Of a stretch of DNA of 64,000 bases, positions 10,130 through 21,514 are shown one piece after another (within the stretch, counting starts at the first letter, position 1; each line of letters starts with the position of its first letter). Location of the stretch: positions 14,620,166 through 14,684,165 of the forward strand of contig CP154956.1 of NCBI GenBank assembly GCA_039621445.1, written 5' to 3'. Made by a program: the position numbers and the translations under genes. This stretch comes from Euglena gracilis. Its lineage: Eukaryota; Euglenida; Euglenophyceae; Euglenales. The notes under the pieces were generated by a model. It had not been told where the DNA came from. It was given only the letters and a program-made list of their open reading frames with translations, and searched no databases.

Positions 10130-12830
10130 TGGAGCGGAACAGGCAGTGCAATTCATTCCATTCTCAGAAATTTCACTCTTAAACTTGGTCTTGGAAAAAA
10201 CCATTTTTACAAATTGGGTTTCTTGTATCTACACACAGTGTATCAAAAAAATTAACAACAGGTACCAAAAGAGATCAGAAAGAGACTAACCGCTAAATCA
10301 CCAAACACTGCATAAAAAGTGCTTACTTGGCACAACCAAATATACCATTCTGGCACCTGTGAAAAACTTAAACTAACACCCTGAGAGCGCCTTCCCAAGA
10401 AGGCCCAATGGGGGGTAATCGGCAGAGGGTTGGGAATGGTTCTGTCAGATTCAGAATGGAGCAAAAAAGTTCTGTTCCATTCTGACACATTTCACACGTT
10501 TCAAATTTGCCAGGTGGGTCTCATGAGGGTCCACATGGTTGGGGACCGTTCAGGTGCTGTGGCAGCCTGTGCAAAGCTGAGGCCAGCCGTATGATAGGAC
10601 AAGAGCTGCGATTTCTGACCACCCCCAAATGTCCAGCCCATGCAAGGGGCAGGGGGTCCAATACAGGCCATTGCTTAATATGCACCCCGGGTCCACTGGC
10701 TAGACAGGATCCCCATAGACCCCCTTTTACTTGGTAGGCCGATTGCACACTTGACACATAATTGGCTTGGCCCCTATGCTTAATTACCCACACCAACAGT
10801 TTGAAAGTCACAACTGTCACCCAAAACCTGTAATAAACTGTGCAAACGATCTGTTTACACAGTTGCGCTGGTTTGTCTGTGCAGTTGAGCAGACAAACCA
10901 TTTGCATAACTGCAGACCATACGGACGATGGATTAAACAGGAAGGGAACTGCAGCAATTTTTTTTTTCAAACTCACAGTCCAGACAAAAATGACAGGAAA
11001 CAAAAATGATGGAAAAAATTTGACGGGAAAAAACGACGGAAACTTATCGATTTTGGAAAATTTAATGATTGAAAAATTCAACTTCTCAGAGAAACTGGTG
11101 GCAATTTCCCATTCGTGAGGAGAGATTTTCAGCAAAAACCGCAACTTGAATTTTTTTAAAAAAATTGGGTCAAAGTGTTCTTCTGGGTGTCTTTTTTGAG
11201 ATTTTTCATGCAAAAAATACGCAAAATTGACCATATATCATTCAACATACTCAAACGTACTGACATGTACTCAAACGTCCTCAAACAATGACTCTGGGGT
11301 CGGTCGCAAGGCAGGGCTAGCAAAAAAAAAATCCTGTGGGAGGGTCCAAAAAAAATAGGTCAAAAAAACATGATTTTTCATTGTGAACAAAATTATCTCC
11401 AAAAATGCCAAGTTTGACACAATAAAAAGGGGTGAAAAAAACAATCAAAAAGTCAAAAAAATCACTCATTTTGAGGCATTGTCACAAGGGAGCGTTTTCT
11501 TAGTTTTTTGTTTGGGCATCAGGGGCATTGCATTGATAAAGTGACCTCCACAATTAATAGCCCTCCTCCGCACCCAGTGATTCAAGGGGAAAAAAACAAG
11601 CGAAAACAGAACAATTGAAAATCACAAGGATCAATGAAATTGAGACCCAATCAAAAAGAGCATGTGGAAAAATGCAAAAAAAGGTGGAATTATGCGGGAT
11701 TGTGCCATTATACAGTCCGCACTTTGGGGGCCTCACTCATCACCCACAGGGTTTCTGTATTCTCGTTTTTTTTTTCCACTGAAATACTGCGACGTTGACA
11801 CACCCCTGTACAGCTTTCCTGTGACATTGCTGTGCCTTGGAAAAGAGGGGAGAGACTTGGGTTGGGGGCTGTTGATCCATGTCCAGGTTTCTCCCTCCAG
11901 GGAGTGCCAGGCCCTGGCGGTGCCAGGCCCTCCTGGCACCCCAGGACCCCACCAGGGTTCATTTGATGCCCACACCTGAGGCTGAGGCAGCCGATCTCGG
12001 ATTTGAGTTTTTTTTCATGCCGATTGCGCAATTGTGCAATTTTCCCACAGTTTAATGTTCGGGTTCAAATATTTTGGTAACACTTCTTCTGGTAACACGC
12101 TGAGCCTCTGGATCACCATCATCTTTCTGTCAGGAGGCAGTTCTTTTGTCATTCTTAAACTTTTGATAAATTAACTGTACAAATGCTTCAACCAAGGCCC
12201 CTTGCCTCTTCCCAATTTCCCGGCTCCGATTTTTGGGTCAAATATCCTTTTGGCGGCCTTGTGTTGAAGGTGCCATCGTGGGTGTTTGGGGGTCCGACCC
12301 CCAACTCCTGCACCATCCCCCTTTCTCATCCAACCAAGACACACCGTTTGTTGACCCCTGTGTCAACAGCGCCTTTCCAGGATATCACCTTTGGTATTGC
12401 TTTTATCGGACAGCCCTGTGTACGAGAGCAGATGGTGCAAAGCAGCAGTGGCACTCAAATGCAATCCAGTGGAACAAAGAAGCTGACTTGCTGTTTTTAC
12501 ATGGTTTTTCGAAGCGCAACAAGCGCCATATTATCCAGCGGAGCACAGGATTCGCAGGATTGTGATACAAGAGCGCAAAATGCTTCAGCCAGGGCCAGCA
12601 TTCACAGGGGGGGGGCTTCCACTTGGGGCTGTGAAATATTTTTTTTTCAAAAATTGAAAAGCGAAGAAATACAACAGAACAACCACGGAAGTGGAATGAC
12701 AACATCAACACGCATTTAGGCAGTGTACCTTGCGAAAAACCACCGTTTCTGAAAATGGCCCGGGAATTTTATCTCTGCAATTTTCTTTCAATGGTCTGAC
12801 ACTTTGCCTGCCTAAAAGAGTTTGAACCAA
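10130..12830. other. Gene-free stretch with repeat family R8
   Basis: No supported exon. 10975-11240 is a copy of a repeat starting CAGTCCRGACAAAAATGA and carrying 'cttctgggtgtctttttt...gaccatat'. Copies recur at 19085-19365 (same strand) and partly at 20875-20960. 12183-12720 is open on both strands without recognisable motifs. Confidence 0.5.
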
Positions 12831-12836
12831 ATTTAC

Positions 12837-12901
12837 CTCTGCCCAATTCCCCTGTTGCAATTTGTGTACAATTTCTGAAACCCGCCTCAGTGACAAAATC
12901 T
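12837..12901 (-). CDS. Possible short internal exon, unrecognised
   Basis: Good splice context on the minus strand: TTAAAATTTCAG acceptor and GGCAGAG|GTAAAT donor bound a 65-nt exon reading ILSLRRVSEIVHKLQQGNW, an amphipathic helix. No neighbouring exon could be linked and no family is recognised. Confidence 0.35.
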
Positions 12902-12954
12902 CTGAAATTTTAAGGCAAATTGAAAATGAAACGTTGGGGAAACACACACACACA

Positions 12955-13110
12955 TTATGAAAGGCAGCTAATTAACTACTATCCAAGAATAATTAAAAAT
13001 AGAATAATAATGATAATAGTGGTAGTAGTAGTAATAACAACAACAACATAATAATGATAATAATAACAATAATAATAACAATGATCAACTATAATAATTA
13101 GTTATTAATA
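12955..13110. repeat. TAA/CAA-rich low-complexity block
   Basis: A/T-rich trinucleotide-like sequence (TAATAATGA, GTAGTAGTA, AACAACAAC) with no coding potential. Confidence 0.8.
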
Positions 13111-13282
13111 GCTACATCGTAATTGGGGTATTTGCCACATGTTGGGGGGTGTCTGTGTGTGGGCGGAGGGTTCCTATTTTTCGCACTTTACTCCATCTCC
13201 TGCATGCCCTAAATTCATAGACCTCCACAAAAGGGGGTGTGGTGTGTCTGAGAACTTCCATTTGGATAACCCAGATTGAGTA

Positions 13283-13356
13283 AACCCCCCAAATAATAAC
13301 CCCCCAGCCATTGGAATATTCGAGATTGGGGTCCAGAGGGGGGCTTATTATTTGGG
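13283..13356. repeat. TA-flanked poly-C element, AAATAATAA family
   Basis: A 74-bp element whose left end AACCCCCCAAATAATAA and right end TTATTATTTGGG are inverted repeats. It is flanked by TA at 13281-13282 and 13357-13358. Same architecture as 36599-36683, which uses the word AAATAACA. Confidence 0.65.
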
Positions 13357-13536
13357 TATTTTTTTCAGAGTCAAAATTGTCCCAAAAAATGCTCCAATGG
13401 CCCAAAGGTCCCTTTTTGGGCATTTTAGGGTGCAATATGTGACTTTTTTGAAAACAATTTCCGACAAATTTGATCGATTCTTGTAAACTTGTCCTATTTT
13501 CGGTGGTTATTCCTCTGTGTGTGTGTGTGTGTGTGC

Positions 13537-13690
13537 CTTCACCTCAGTGCTGGGAGGGGGGTGTTTATTTTGGCAGTCGAAGTCGGTCCTCGGAGGGGGG
13601 GGGTCATTATAATTATTTGGGAGATTTTTTTAATTATCGGGGGGTCAAAGCAGGATGGAATAAAGCAGTACACAGGGATCGGATGGAAAT
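13537..13690 (+). repeat. Dispersed repeat R9, copy 1
   Basis: CTCAGTGCTGGG, then TTTTGGCAGTCGA, an A/T-rich spacer and CAGGATGGAATAAAGC. The same order of blocks recurs at 14885-15010, directly repeated about 1.35 kb away. Non-coding. Confidence 0.7.
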
Positions 13691-13699
13691 TACCAATGG

Positions 13700-14880
13700 A
13701 CATGTTAACAGCACCTGACGTGCACAGGAACCGACGTCTGCTTTGTGTCAATCACGTCACCTATACATTGCCATATCTCATGAAACAAAAAAAAACGTAT
13801 GAAGACCCTGGATACCTATTGGAGCGGATCTCGCATTTTTAATGGGTTGGGAGGTATTAACTGAACTGACCCCGACAACCTCTCTGGCATGAACCTCTGG
13901 GGGGGAGGGGTGGCGTGGGCAGTTGAGACAATTTGGATCGTTGAGAAAAACTGGCACCTATTTGCAGACCAATGTGACCAAACACAAACCTGTTTGTTGG
14001 AAAGGTACCTGGAGTCCAGGGTATCGCTTAGTGACCCCGGGGGGGGGACCCAGCTTCCTGTCTGTGGAGGCTTGTTGTTCTTTGACTGTTCCTGATTTGT
14101 GGGAGGTGAGGGGAATCGTTTGAATTTTTACAAAAGGAGTTTTTATTTTTTGTACTGCGTCCCTTGCCTGGGTTTGGGACATGGATCCGCCCGAAAATTT
14201 CCGGCCCAAATGAGTCATGGCACAAAGTGGGGCCCCCATACCCCCCATACCCCCCCATACCTCTCTACCCCATACCCCCCGTACCATATGCCCCACCCAC
14301 CCCATACCTTTACCCATACCAAGTACGGGTGATCACCCATCCCCCAAACAACCCTATACCCCCCGCACCCCCCTCCTGTACCCCCCCCATACCCCCCATA
14401 CCCCCCATGCCCCCCCACCCCCCCCATACCCGGGGTATGGGGAGCACTTTGTGCCATATGTGAAAAACTGCCAATTTTGCAAAAAAAACCTGAAATTTTC
14501 GACCCAAAATTATCCCTGGCCAGCCCAAACCCAACCCATTTATACACATTTTTGCACCCCTGAAAGCCAAAAAAAAGACCATTACCATCCAGCCGCCCGA
14601 AGGCCGGCTGGAAAATAATTTATTAAAACTCGTCGATGGGGGGGGGGGGCGTGGTCCAGGGCTGGAAAACGGTTGCTGGCTGGCTGGACCCCCTCATCCT
14701 ATGGATATGCGCATACACATACATAAATGCATGCATACACATGGAAGCCAATATCGGGAATAGAAAAGGCTGGCCCGGGCCGCCGCGTCATTGCCTCCAC
14801 CGCGTTGGGGCTCACGGATGGTCATCGTGGAGCGAAATGGGATGGTGCTCCGCCGGCCTCGGGGCGGCGCCGTGGCTGTC
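13700..14880. other. Gene-free stretch with C-rich minisatellite
   Basis: Includes a CCCATACCCCC-type minisatellite at about 14225-14430 and an R10 repeat copy (about 14455-14640; GACCCAAAAT, GGCCAGCCCAAA, GCCGGCTGGAAAA blocks shared with 22120-22345 and 31365-31515). The Pro-rich and Gly-rich open frames here follow from the minisatellite. A GC-rich patch at 14780-14880 is open but unassignable. Confidence 0.55.
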
Positions 14881-14884
14881 CTTT

Positions 14885-15010
14885 GCTTTAACCTCAGTGC
14901 TGGGGGGGGGGTGTTCGTTTTGGCAGTCGACTTGGGGTATTTCTTTTTAAATTATTGGGGGTCGGCTGAAGTTCTGTCATTAAGAAAGCAGGATGGAATA
15001 AAGCTGAGAG
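14885..15010 (+). repeat. Dispersed repeat R9, copy 2
   Basis: Matches 13537-13690 (CTCAGTGCTGGG, TTTTGGCAGTCGA, AAGCAGGATGGAATAAAGC). It overlaps the minus-strand frame that continues past the last recognised SWEET exon, which argues that the exon stops before this repeat, at the GTGAGC donor near 15047. Confidence 0.7.
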
Positions 15011-15047
15011 TAATGCGGCCGGCCGGCGCCGCCCCGGGGAGGCTCAC

Positions 15048-15137
15048 CCGGCGGCCGTCCTTCGAGCGGCCGAACAGCACGATGACCGCCGACTGGATGA
15101 GGGCGGTGGCGACGCCCACCGCGTTGCGCCCAGAGAG
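15048..15137 (-). CDS. SWEET-type sugar transporter exon 6 (last transmembrane helix)
   Basis: A 90-nt exon, exactly 30 codons, between acceptor TCAGCACAG and donor CGG|GTGAGC. It reads RNAVGVATALIQSAVIVLFG, the SWEET pattern N..G.....Q...Y/F that closes the seventh helix, followed by a basic RSKDGRR tail. Phase 0 on entry matches exon 5. A short cytosolic C-terminal exon probably follows at lower coordinates but is not identified. Confidence 0.7.
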
Positions 15138-15597
15138 CTGTGCTGACCCCCCCACCCCCACCCCCCCAATGGAGATGGCGGCTGGCTCCGCTCCAGCTGA
15201 CTGGTGGTGTGCAGGGGTTTCTTTAAGACCGGGGGGGGGGGGGAGGGGGTTCCCCCACCCACCCACCCACCCACCCACCCCCTGGGGGGGGGGGCCGGGG
15301 GGGGGGTCCCAGGGGACCCACTCACTTTCCCCCGAAAACGGCCAAAAATCGCGAAAAATGCTAAAAATAGAAATAGAAATAGAACCCTTTTCAAAAAATT
15401 TTCAGCACCTTTCAGCGCACCCCCATCCTTCACATATGAAAATAAAAAAAAAAAGCGAGAGGCGAGTCTCTGCCTCTCTCGCTCGGCCCTGCTCTCCCCT
15501 GAAGTGGGTCGTTTTGTCTTGGGCGACTGGAAAAAGCTGGTAAAACCGACTTCCCCCCCTCCCGGGGGCCTCATGCGCAGCGGACGCATAGGCTGTT

Positions 15598-15716
15598 GCG
15601 TACGGCCACACTACCGGGAATACACCTGAACCCGTTCGATTTCAGAAGTTAAGCCTGGTCAGGCCCAGTTAGTACTGAGGTGGGCGACCACTTGGGAACA
15701 CTGGGTGCTGTACGAT
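15598..15716 (+). rRNA. 5S ribosomal RNA gene
   Basis: About 119 nt. The 5' end GCGTACGGCC pairs with the 3' end GCTGTACG to form helix I. Internal landmarks are typical of eukaryotic 5S: CACCTGAACCCGTTCGAT, CAGAAGTTAAGCC (box A region) and AGTACTGAGGTGGGCGACC (box C region). A five-T run follows (15716-15720), a minimal RNA polymerase III terminator. It appears intact. It is a single copy here, not a tandem array, and lies on the strand opposite the SWEET gene, inside the intron between exons 6 and 5. Confidence 0.95.
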
Positions 15717-15720
15717 TTTT

Positions 15721-16130
15721 GCCCCCCAGGGGGGGGGCTCGGTTGGACCCACCCACCCCCCCCCTCCCCCCCCCCCGCAGCTTAAAAAAAACCCTGGTGG
15801 TGTGGCACTGACCAGACTGACCGGAGGAGTGGTCCGGGCCACCCCTGCTGTTATTTTGGCATTTTTTCACCATCTCAACTGTGTTTCCTTCGAATGCATG
15901 TGGTGTGGGGCAGGCACAAATGATTTGGCACGCCAGACCATACGGACATTAGCCTGGCCCCCAAACAAGAACAAAGCAAGGCAATTTTCCTGGAAGCCTC
16001 ACCTTCTGGCCTCATTTCAAAGAAATACTCCAGCAAGCAAAAATAAACAGCTGTCCAAATGGGTCACGACTTGGTGGAATGAGGGTTACACTGGCAGTGT
16101 TGAAAATCTAAAAGGGGGACAGCTCTTCTG
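15721..16130. other. SWEET intron sequence, G/C tracts
   Basis: Intronic on the minus strand. It holds paired G and C tracts (15724-15780) like those at 15228-15300 and 60160-60230, then nondescript sequence with no exon. Confidence 0.5.
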
Positions 16131-16139
16131 CGTAGGAAC

Positions 16140-16293
16140 GTAGATGAAAGGGTCCTTCTTTGCAAGCAGGCCGTAGCCGACCCACATGGAACAATTCAGC
16201 AACGTGACAATCACCAGTGGCACGACGAAAGCAGCAGCACTCCGTTCTCGAATCGCTTGGGCTACATTTAGCGTTGATTGTGGGAGCTTGATG
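16140..16293 (-). CDS. SWEET-type sugar transporter exon 5 (sixth helix)
   Basis: Encodes NVAQAIRERSAAAF and then VVPLVIVTLLNCSMWVGY, GLLAKKDPFIY. This is the second MtN3 repeat signature (P....L..LN..W..YG.L..DPFI) of SWEET uniporters, which move mono- and disaccharides across membranes. The acceptor is TCTGTCAG (exon starts CATCAAG) and the donor is ATCTAC|GTTCCT. One entering base joins the two bases left by exon 4; phase 0 exits to exon 6. Family recognition is strong here. Confidence 0.8.
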
Positions 16294-16299
16294 CTGACA

Positions 16300-16927
16300 G
16301 AATGCATCATAAAGAAAGGAGACAGTTTTTTGTTTTGTTTTGTTCAAGAAAGGGAGGTGAGGTCAGGTCAACTTTGAGGTCAACTTTGAGGGGCCAGAAA
16401 TTTGGCTACAAGGAGGAGGGAAGCCCCAGGTAGTTGCACCTGACGAGAGACGACTTCCCAAGCAAGATATCAGCAGCCTTCGTGGGAGGCAGTCTTTTTT
16501 TTGCGTGCAAAAATGTGCGTTTCAGCACTGTCCATCCCGAAAACCAACCACGCGGGGTTTGAAAATGCACTACCTCCATCAGCCCCATTACATCCACCCA
16601 GTTTTTTTCTCTTTCGAAAACCCACCCACGTCCCCCCCCCCCCAGGGTCAACCCACCCACTCACCCACCCACCCAAATCACATCCAAAACCGGCCGAAAA
16701 TCCTTGAAATATTTTTCTGGCCTGGCCTTCAGCCGGCCAGGCCGGACTCACCCAATGGAGCACCGGAAAAACCCCAATGAGGGGTCCAGTGGCCCAAACC
16801 CACCCACCCACTCTCGAACCCCCCACCCGGGGGTTCACACAGGTGTTTAGTTAATCTATGGGTGCGGCCTTCGTCAAAAAGAAGCCGTGGTGGACACCTC
16901 AACTTGGATGCCCTTTCTGTGTCGGAA

Positions 16928-16974
<47 letters not shown>

Positions 16975-17040
16975 TTTCTTACTGAAATTGCGAGGCATCG
17001 CGTTTAAAAAATCAGGCTCTCATCCGGAGCAAGGAACATC
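16300..17040. other. SWEET intron, GA microsatellite
   Basis: Intronic with no exon seen. A GA array lies at about 16929-16972. C/G tracts with ACCCACCC-type repeats lie at 16620-16680 and 16795-16835. Confidence 0.6.
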
Positions 17041-17047
17041 AATGCAG

Positions 17048-17111
17048 TGAAGGTGTTTGCCATCAAGCCCGCAAGGAGCTGCGAGCGGGACTTCGCTTCC
17101 AGTCTGAAAAG
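17048..17111 (+). CDS. Possible kinase-like micro-exon
   Basis: After CATCAATGCAG the + strand reads KVFAIKPARSCERDFASS and ends at GAAAAG|GTCTAA. FAIK resembles the beta-3 lysine motif of kinases and CERDF resembles sequence before alpha-C. It lies antisense inside the SWEET intron, with no flanking kinase exon recognised, so it may be a chance match or a relic. Confidence 0.25.
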
Positions 17112-17114
17112 GTC

Positions 17115-18600
17115 TAACAACAACAACAAATGCACAATCACAGACCAACCAATCCTGCTCATATGAAGCTTGCCACTTCAAGATTTGTGACAGTGCCCTC
17201 CATCACAGAAGCTGGCGAAGGGAAATTAAAAAGCACTCTGTGAAAAATTATATGAAAAAAACTATGTAAAAAACAGACCTCTGGAAGGATAAGAATATTA
17301 CCATGACCTTGGTCAAGGGTTAGGGTGGACAGGGTATGGGAGGGGGTGTCACTCCTCTCCTTGACCAGGGGGGGGGTCCGCCCCCCCCTGCCAGAGGGGT
17401 CCGGATCAACCCCGGGGGTACCACCCAAAAATTCAACGAAATCATCTTTGAACTTAGGCTGCTGTTCTTTGAGTCAAAAAAATTTAAAATGATTTTTTTT
17501 CAAAGTAACTCGAAAATGAAAGCAAAATCAAAGGAAATGTGCTGCGGCCTAAAATGAAGCCCTTGCAATGCCCTATTCAACAGTAAATTTGTTTTTAATT
17601 TTTAATTCCTTCTTTTCCCGGTATGGTTTGCTTTTTTTTTGAGTAAAAAAATTTTGCTTTGCTTTTGTTCTCTTCTTCTAAATTTTCCATTTCGGGGTTC
17701 GAACCGTGGTTGCACCAATAACCTCATTGCCTTTCATTAAAACCCAGTTCACTATTAATAAAAAGCTTAGCACTTGTCAAAACCTGGTTAATTTAGTTTA
17801 TCAGGGGTCCAGCAACCTTTCTGTTGACAAAATGGGCAGGACCCTGTCAGACTGAGTTGAACTAAGCACAGGGGTGGGGGAGGCATCTCGGAGTTTCCTG
17901 GAGTGCCTGGACAGGACTTCAGGGGGGTTTGGAAGGTGGGTCATGCATGTCTGGTCGTGGGTCAGATTTTGCCTGAAATGGGTCTTTTCGGGCCATCCAA
18001 CAATGCTTGGTCTAGTCCCCAGGGCAAGTTTGGCCATGCCCTCACCTCCCCCCCCCCAAGGGGGGGTCGGATCTGGGTGCCTTGGAGTGCCTGCCCACAG
18101 GAAGCCCCCCAAGGTGGTTCAGCCATGCCTCAAATTCAGCCTGGGCCCTGAGTCCCCCCCCCCCGTTCTACATAAGACCAGGGAAAATTGTGGAAAAAAT
18201 CAGGGATTCTTCAAAATCAAAAAAAAGTAGAAATCGAAAAATTGTCAGAAAAAAACCCAAAAACCACCACAAATTTGTCAAAAAAATAGAAAAACACAAA
18301 AGAAAAAAAATGCCCCCTCCCCCTGCAGGGATACCGAACGATATTCCATTAATGGCTGATTATTTGCCCCAGGCGAATATCCCCCACATATTTGGCCCGA
18401 AAACAAATCCTTGAAGAGGCGACAATTTCTTTCCCATTTCCCGCGATCAAGCAAGAGCATAACCCTCAAAAGACAAAATCTGGTTGGAAAAACAAAAATA
18501 AAAAAACATTGCTCATCAAGACCTGCAAGAAAAGAGCCTAATACTAATATTTAAGTTCAGAGAAACGTAAAGCTGTGCACTTTGAGATCTATGGCGAAGG
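17115..18600. other. SWEET intron, no exon recognised
   Basis: Intronic relative to SWEET. It contains paired G and C tracts (17365-17395, 18045-18065, 18155) and A/T-rich sequence. Nothing coding is supported. Confidence 0.5.
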
Positions 18601-18609
18601 CTCGTCTGC

Positions 18610-18722
18610 CTGTCAGCTGCATCGGTGATTCCAAATGCTATGGTACAAATCTCCATCAGCAGACAAAAAATTCCCATCAATTGCAGGGAGAACTTTTTCC
18701 GTGTTATTCCGGGATCTTTGGG
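18610..18722 (-). CDS. SWEET-type transporter exon 4 (fifth helix)
   Basis: Begins after TCGGCACAG and reads KDPGITRKKF, then LQLMGIFCLLMEICTIAFGI, a helix that lines up residue by residue with the G.IC....C..A start of the second SWEET half. Its likely donor is GACAG|GCAGAC, a GC donor leaving two bases, which joins exon 5 in frame as a serine. No GT in the right place gives that phase. The link to the upstream exon is not resolved. Confidence 0.55.
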
Positions 18723-18813
18723 CTGTGCCGACAGCATGGGGCCTCAAACTGCCTTGGCTCCAGAGGTGGACTGGAGGAATCTAACTTCAATTCCACTCCT
18801 CATCCGAACTCAC

Positions 18814-18990
18814 AAAACATTTGTAGAATTTTTAAAGGAGCTTGGGTTGATGCTTTCTGACAAGCCATCCCTGGGCCCGAGGATGCGTTCCACTTTCGCG
18901 GTGACTGCAACGTGGCCTTTCTCTCCTGCCAATGTGAGAATGGTTGAGACATAAAAGAGGGTCGTCCAAAAGGGGTAGTTTTGGCAAATT
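18814..18990 (-). CDS. Probable SWEET exon 3 (third-helix region)
   Basis: The minus strand is open through FWTTLFYVSTILTL (a helix) and GEKGHVAVTAKVERIL to a consensus donor TTTT|GTGAGT at 18813. If the helix is included no clear acceptor is visible upstream. If the pyrimidine-rich acceptor ACATTGGCAG at 18926 is used, the helix is intronic. Phases to exon 4 do not close either way, so one boundary is wrong or the exon is damaged. Confidence 0.35.
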
Positions 18991-19084
18991 AATTGATTTC
19001 CAGAATAGGAATCAAGATTAAACAAATGAGTGCTTGATCATTTTATTTGGCAAGAAACAACATTCAATTACTTTGGCACGGAAT

Positions 19085-19365
19085 TATTTGTGGGAAGCAC
19101 ACAGTCCGGACAAAAATGATGGGAAACAAAAACGGCAGGGAAAAAGTTGGCGGGGAAAAAGAGATGGTAAAATTTTGATTTTGGAAAAATCAATGATGGG
19201 AAAATTGAACTTTTCACAGGAGATGGTAATAATTTCTCCCACCGACGATGAAAACTTTTCGGGGGAAAGGCATCCCAAATACCCAAAAATGGTAAAATTG
19301 GTCTTCTGGGTGTCTTTTTGTGCTTTTTCAAAAAAACCAAAAATGACCATATGTCATAATGTCAT
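19085..19365 (+). repeat. Dispersed repeat R8, copy 2
   Basis: Direct-orientation match to 10975-11240: CACAGTCCGGACAAAAATGA, AATTTTGATTTTGGAAAA, TTCTGGGTGTCTTTTT, GACCATATGTCAT in the same order. Non-coding. A partial third copy is at 20875-20960. Confidence 0.75.
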
Positions 19366-19379
19366 GTTTTGTGCCTGAA

Positions 19380-20720
19380 AACTGACCGCCTGTGACACCA
19401 CCGACTTTGACTGCTTTTGGCTGCTTTTGGACACTTTCGTTGACTTTTTGCCACTTTCTGCTAACCCCCGCCAAATACAACCCCCCCCCCCCAAATACAA
19501 CCCCCCCCAAATATAAAAACCCCCCTGAGGACCTTGAAATCCCGCCCGAATATAAAACCCTCCCCCCTCCGTCGCAAAGCGCAAAAAAATCGACAAAATC
19601 TGACAAATCTCTCCTGAAATTGTGATTTTTGGCAGATTTGGGAGCAATTTTTACCAAAGATGTGTGAAAATTGCTCCTTCGACCGAAAGGTGAGAATTTT
19701 GGACCCTAAAGGTGGGTGTATTTGTGATTTTGGACCGAAAAAGTGACTAATGGATCCAGCAAAGGAAGTTGATTTTCCCGACCGAATATAAAACCCTCCG
19801 TGGGGTCTTAAAATTTCCACCCAAATACAAAACCGGGGGGGGGTTGTATTTGGGGGGTTACTTGTTGACTGCTTTTGGTCACTTTTGCTGATTCTTGGCC
19901 ACTTTTTGATGGATGTTGACTGCTTTTGGCCACGTTTGCGGACTTTTTTGTTTTTCGACTGCCTTTGACCAATTTTTGCTGACATCCATCGCCTTTTGCT
20001 GCTTTTTGCCTGCTTTTGGCCGCTGTTGCCGACTTTTGGCCACTTTTTTGAATCTTTTTGACTGCTTTTTGTCACTTTTGCCCCTTTTGACTGTTTTTGT
20101 CCACTCTTGCCCACTTTTGGCCACTTTAGGGCCTTTCCTCAACTTTTTGGACACCTTTGGGTCATTTTTGACATCTTTGGCACTTTTGATTTCTTTTAGC
20201 CACTTCTGGCCAATTTCAGGCACTTTTGGCCACTGTTGGCCACTTTTGGCCTACTTCCACTCCACTCCACATTGGACAGCTTCCACTGCTTTTTGGCCAC
20301 CCTTGGTTTCTTTTGGCGACTTTTGAGGCACTTTTGGCCACTATGGTCCACTTGGGGACTAATCAACCAACAAGAGGCATAGTCGGCCCTGGTCTGCACT
20401 GGTCGGTGCCTGGTCGTCAGACATTAGCTTTCTTAGGAACTCGTTCAGCCAGGGCTTTTGATTCAATAAATACGACACCAAAAAAAAATGCAAATAAAAG
20501 TTTCACTTCTGGGCAAAATATATTAAGGCAAAAAGCAGTCAAAAAGTAACGAAAAAACTGGCAAAAAGTGTCCAAAAACGGTATAAGTGGCAAAAGTGGG
20601 AAAAGTGGCCAAAAAACCATGGAGAGCACCTAAAAATAACCAAAGGCACCAAAAAGCGGCCATAAACGCTGCCCAAAAGCAACAAAAATCAAAGTCGGCA
20701 AAGGTTTGTGAAAGTGGATC
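19380..20720. repeat. Degenerate GCTTTTGGCCACTTTTG minisatellite with embedded R6 element
   Basis: Imperfect units of about 15-25 bp (CTGCTTTTGGCCACTTTTG and variants) run from 19380 to 20350, with the complementary type at 20530-20710. The minus-strand frame through it is a low-complexity Lys/Ser/Gln string, a by-product of the repeat. It is interrupted at about 19475-19855 by an R6 element (see 31850-32220). Confidence 0.8.
19475..19855 (-). repeat. Inverted-repeat element R6, copy 1 (AAATATAAAAC word)
   Basis: Ends carry AAATACAAC/AATATAAAACCC words beside C tracts on the left and G tracts on the right. The whole block is the reverse complement of 31850-32220, including 'gattttggcagatttgggagc' (+ strand: tttttggcagatttggg). 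Non-coding. Confidence 0.75.
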
Positions 20721-20874
20721 GGAAAAAGTGCATGGTATAATTATGATGCATACACATTTTTTTATGGCCTACTCCCCACTGATGGCAATTATTGGCCAAC
20801 CAGGGCCGACCAGGGCCAACCATAGCCTACTATGGCGCCAAAATGGGAAGTGACCATGGGTGCCTGCTAATTAC

Positions 20875-21490
20875 ACCCATACAGTCCGGACAAAATGACG
20901 GGATATAAAAATGATCGGAAACCTCCCAATTTCCCCCATCATTTTTTCCCCTGTCATTAAAACCATAGTTTTTTCGAGGCCTACAAAAATCAAATATATC
21001 GTTGGCAAAAGAATGAAAAAAAAACAAATTATGTGAAAAAGGCCTTGGAAAAACTTTGGAAATTCTGGAATCAATTCCGTTCTCAGCGAACCACGGAGCA
21101 CAGAGGAAAAAGCAAGCAATGCATAAAAAGCAGAAAACAATAATAAAAGCAAATTTTTGCGAAATTCCTCTCGAAAAATTTCTACCAGCTGGCCCTGCTT
21201 GAACCCCCCCCTTGAGGGGTCCATTAGGATTTCTGCAAGCCAAATTTGGACTAGCTGCAGTCGAACCCCCCCCCTGGGGGGGGGTACGGCGAACCCTTGA
21301 GCAGAAGCCTGCCCCAGAGACACTGGTTTTGGGATTGTGAAACCCCATTTTGGGTTCAATATGGTGTGCCCCATTTGGGGGCTTTCAGGCTGGACCCCCA
21401 AAAGGGCGGACAGACCCCTCTCTGATGAGATCAATTCATGAAACTGAATGAAAATCTGGGTCTGGTACCAAGGCAACCAATCCAAGATTT
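20875..21490. other. SWEET intron with R8 fragment and G-tract hairpin
   Basis: Contains an R8 fragment (20875-20960) and, at 21232-21312, AGCCAAATTTGGACTAGC followed by facing C and G tracts, a block repeated at 33714-33795. The long minus-strand frame here crosses these repeats and is not accepted as coding. Confidence 0.5.
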
Positions 21491-21514
21491 TAATAGAAAC
21501 TGTGGCTTGTAAAC

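Noticed and set aside
14164-14630. Pro/Tyr- and Gly-rich frames that look like structural proteins
   Set aside because: Produced by the CCCATACCCCC minisatellite; equally open on both strands.
17690-17730. Second tRNA-like GGTTCGAACC and a third at 38218
   Set aside because: The flanks do not form the required 5-bp T stem or acceptor stem.
19461-20330. Lys/Ser/Gln-rich minus-strand frames of up to 217 codons
   Set aside because: They follow a degenerate GCTTTTGGCCACTTTTG minisatellite and an embedded R6 element; no domain, and the plus strand is open as well.
20871-21485. 204-codon minus-strand frame with a hydrophobic segment
   Set aside because: It runs through an R8 repeat fragment and a C/G-tract block shared with 33.7 kb, inside the SWEET intron.
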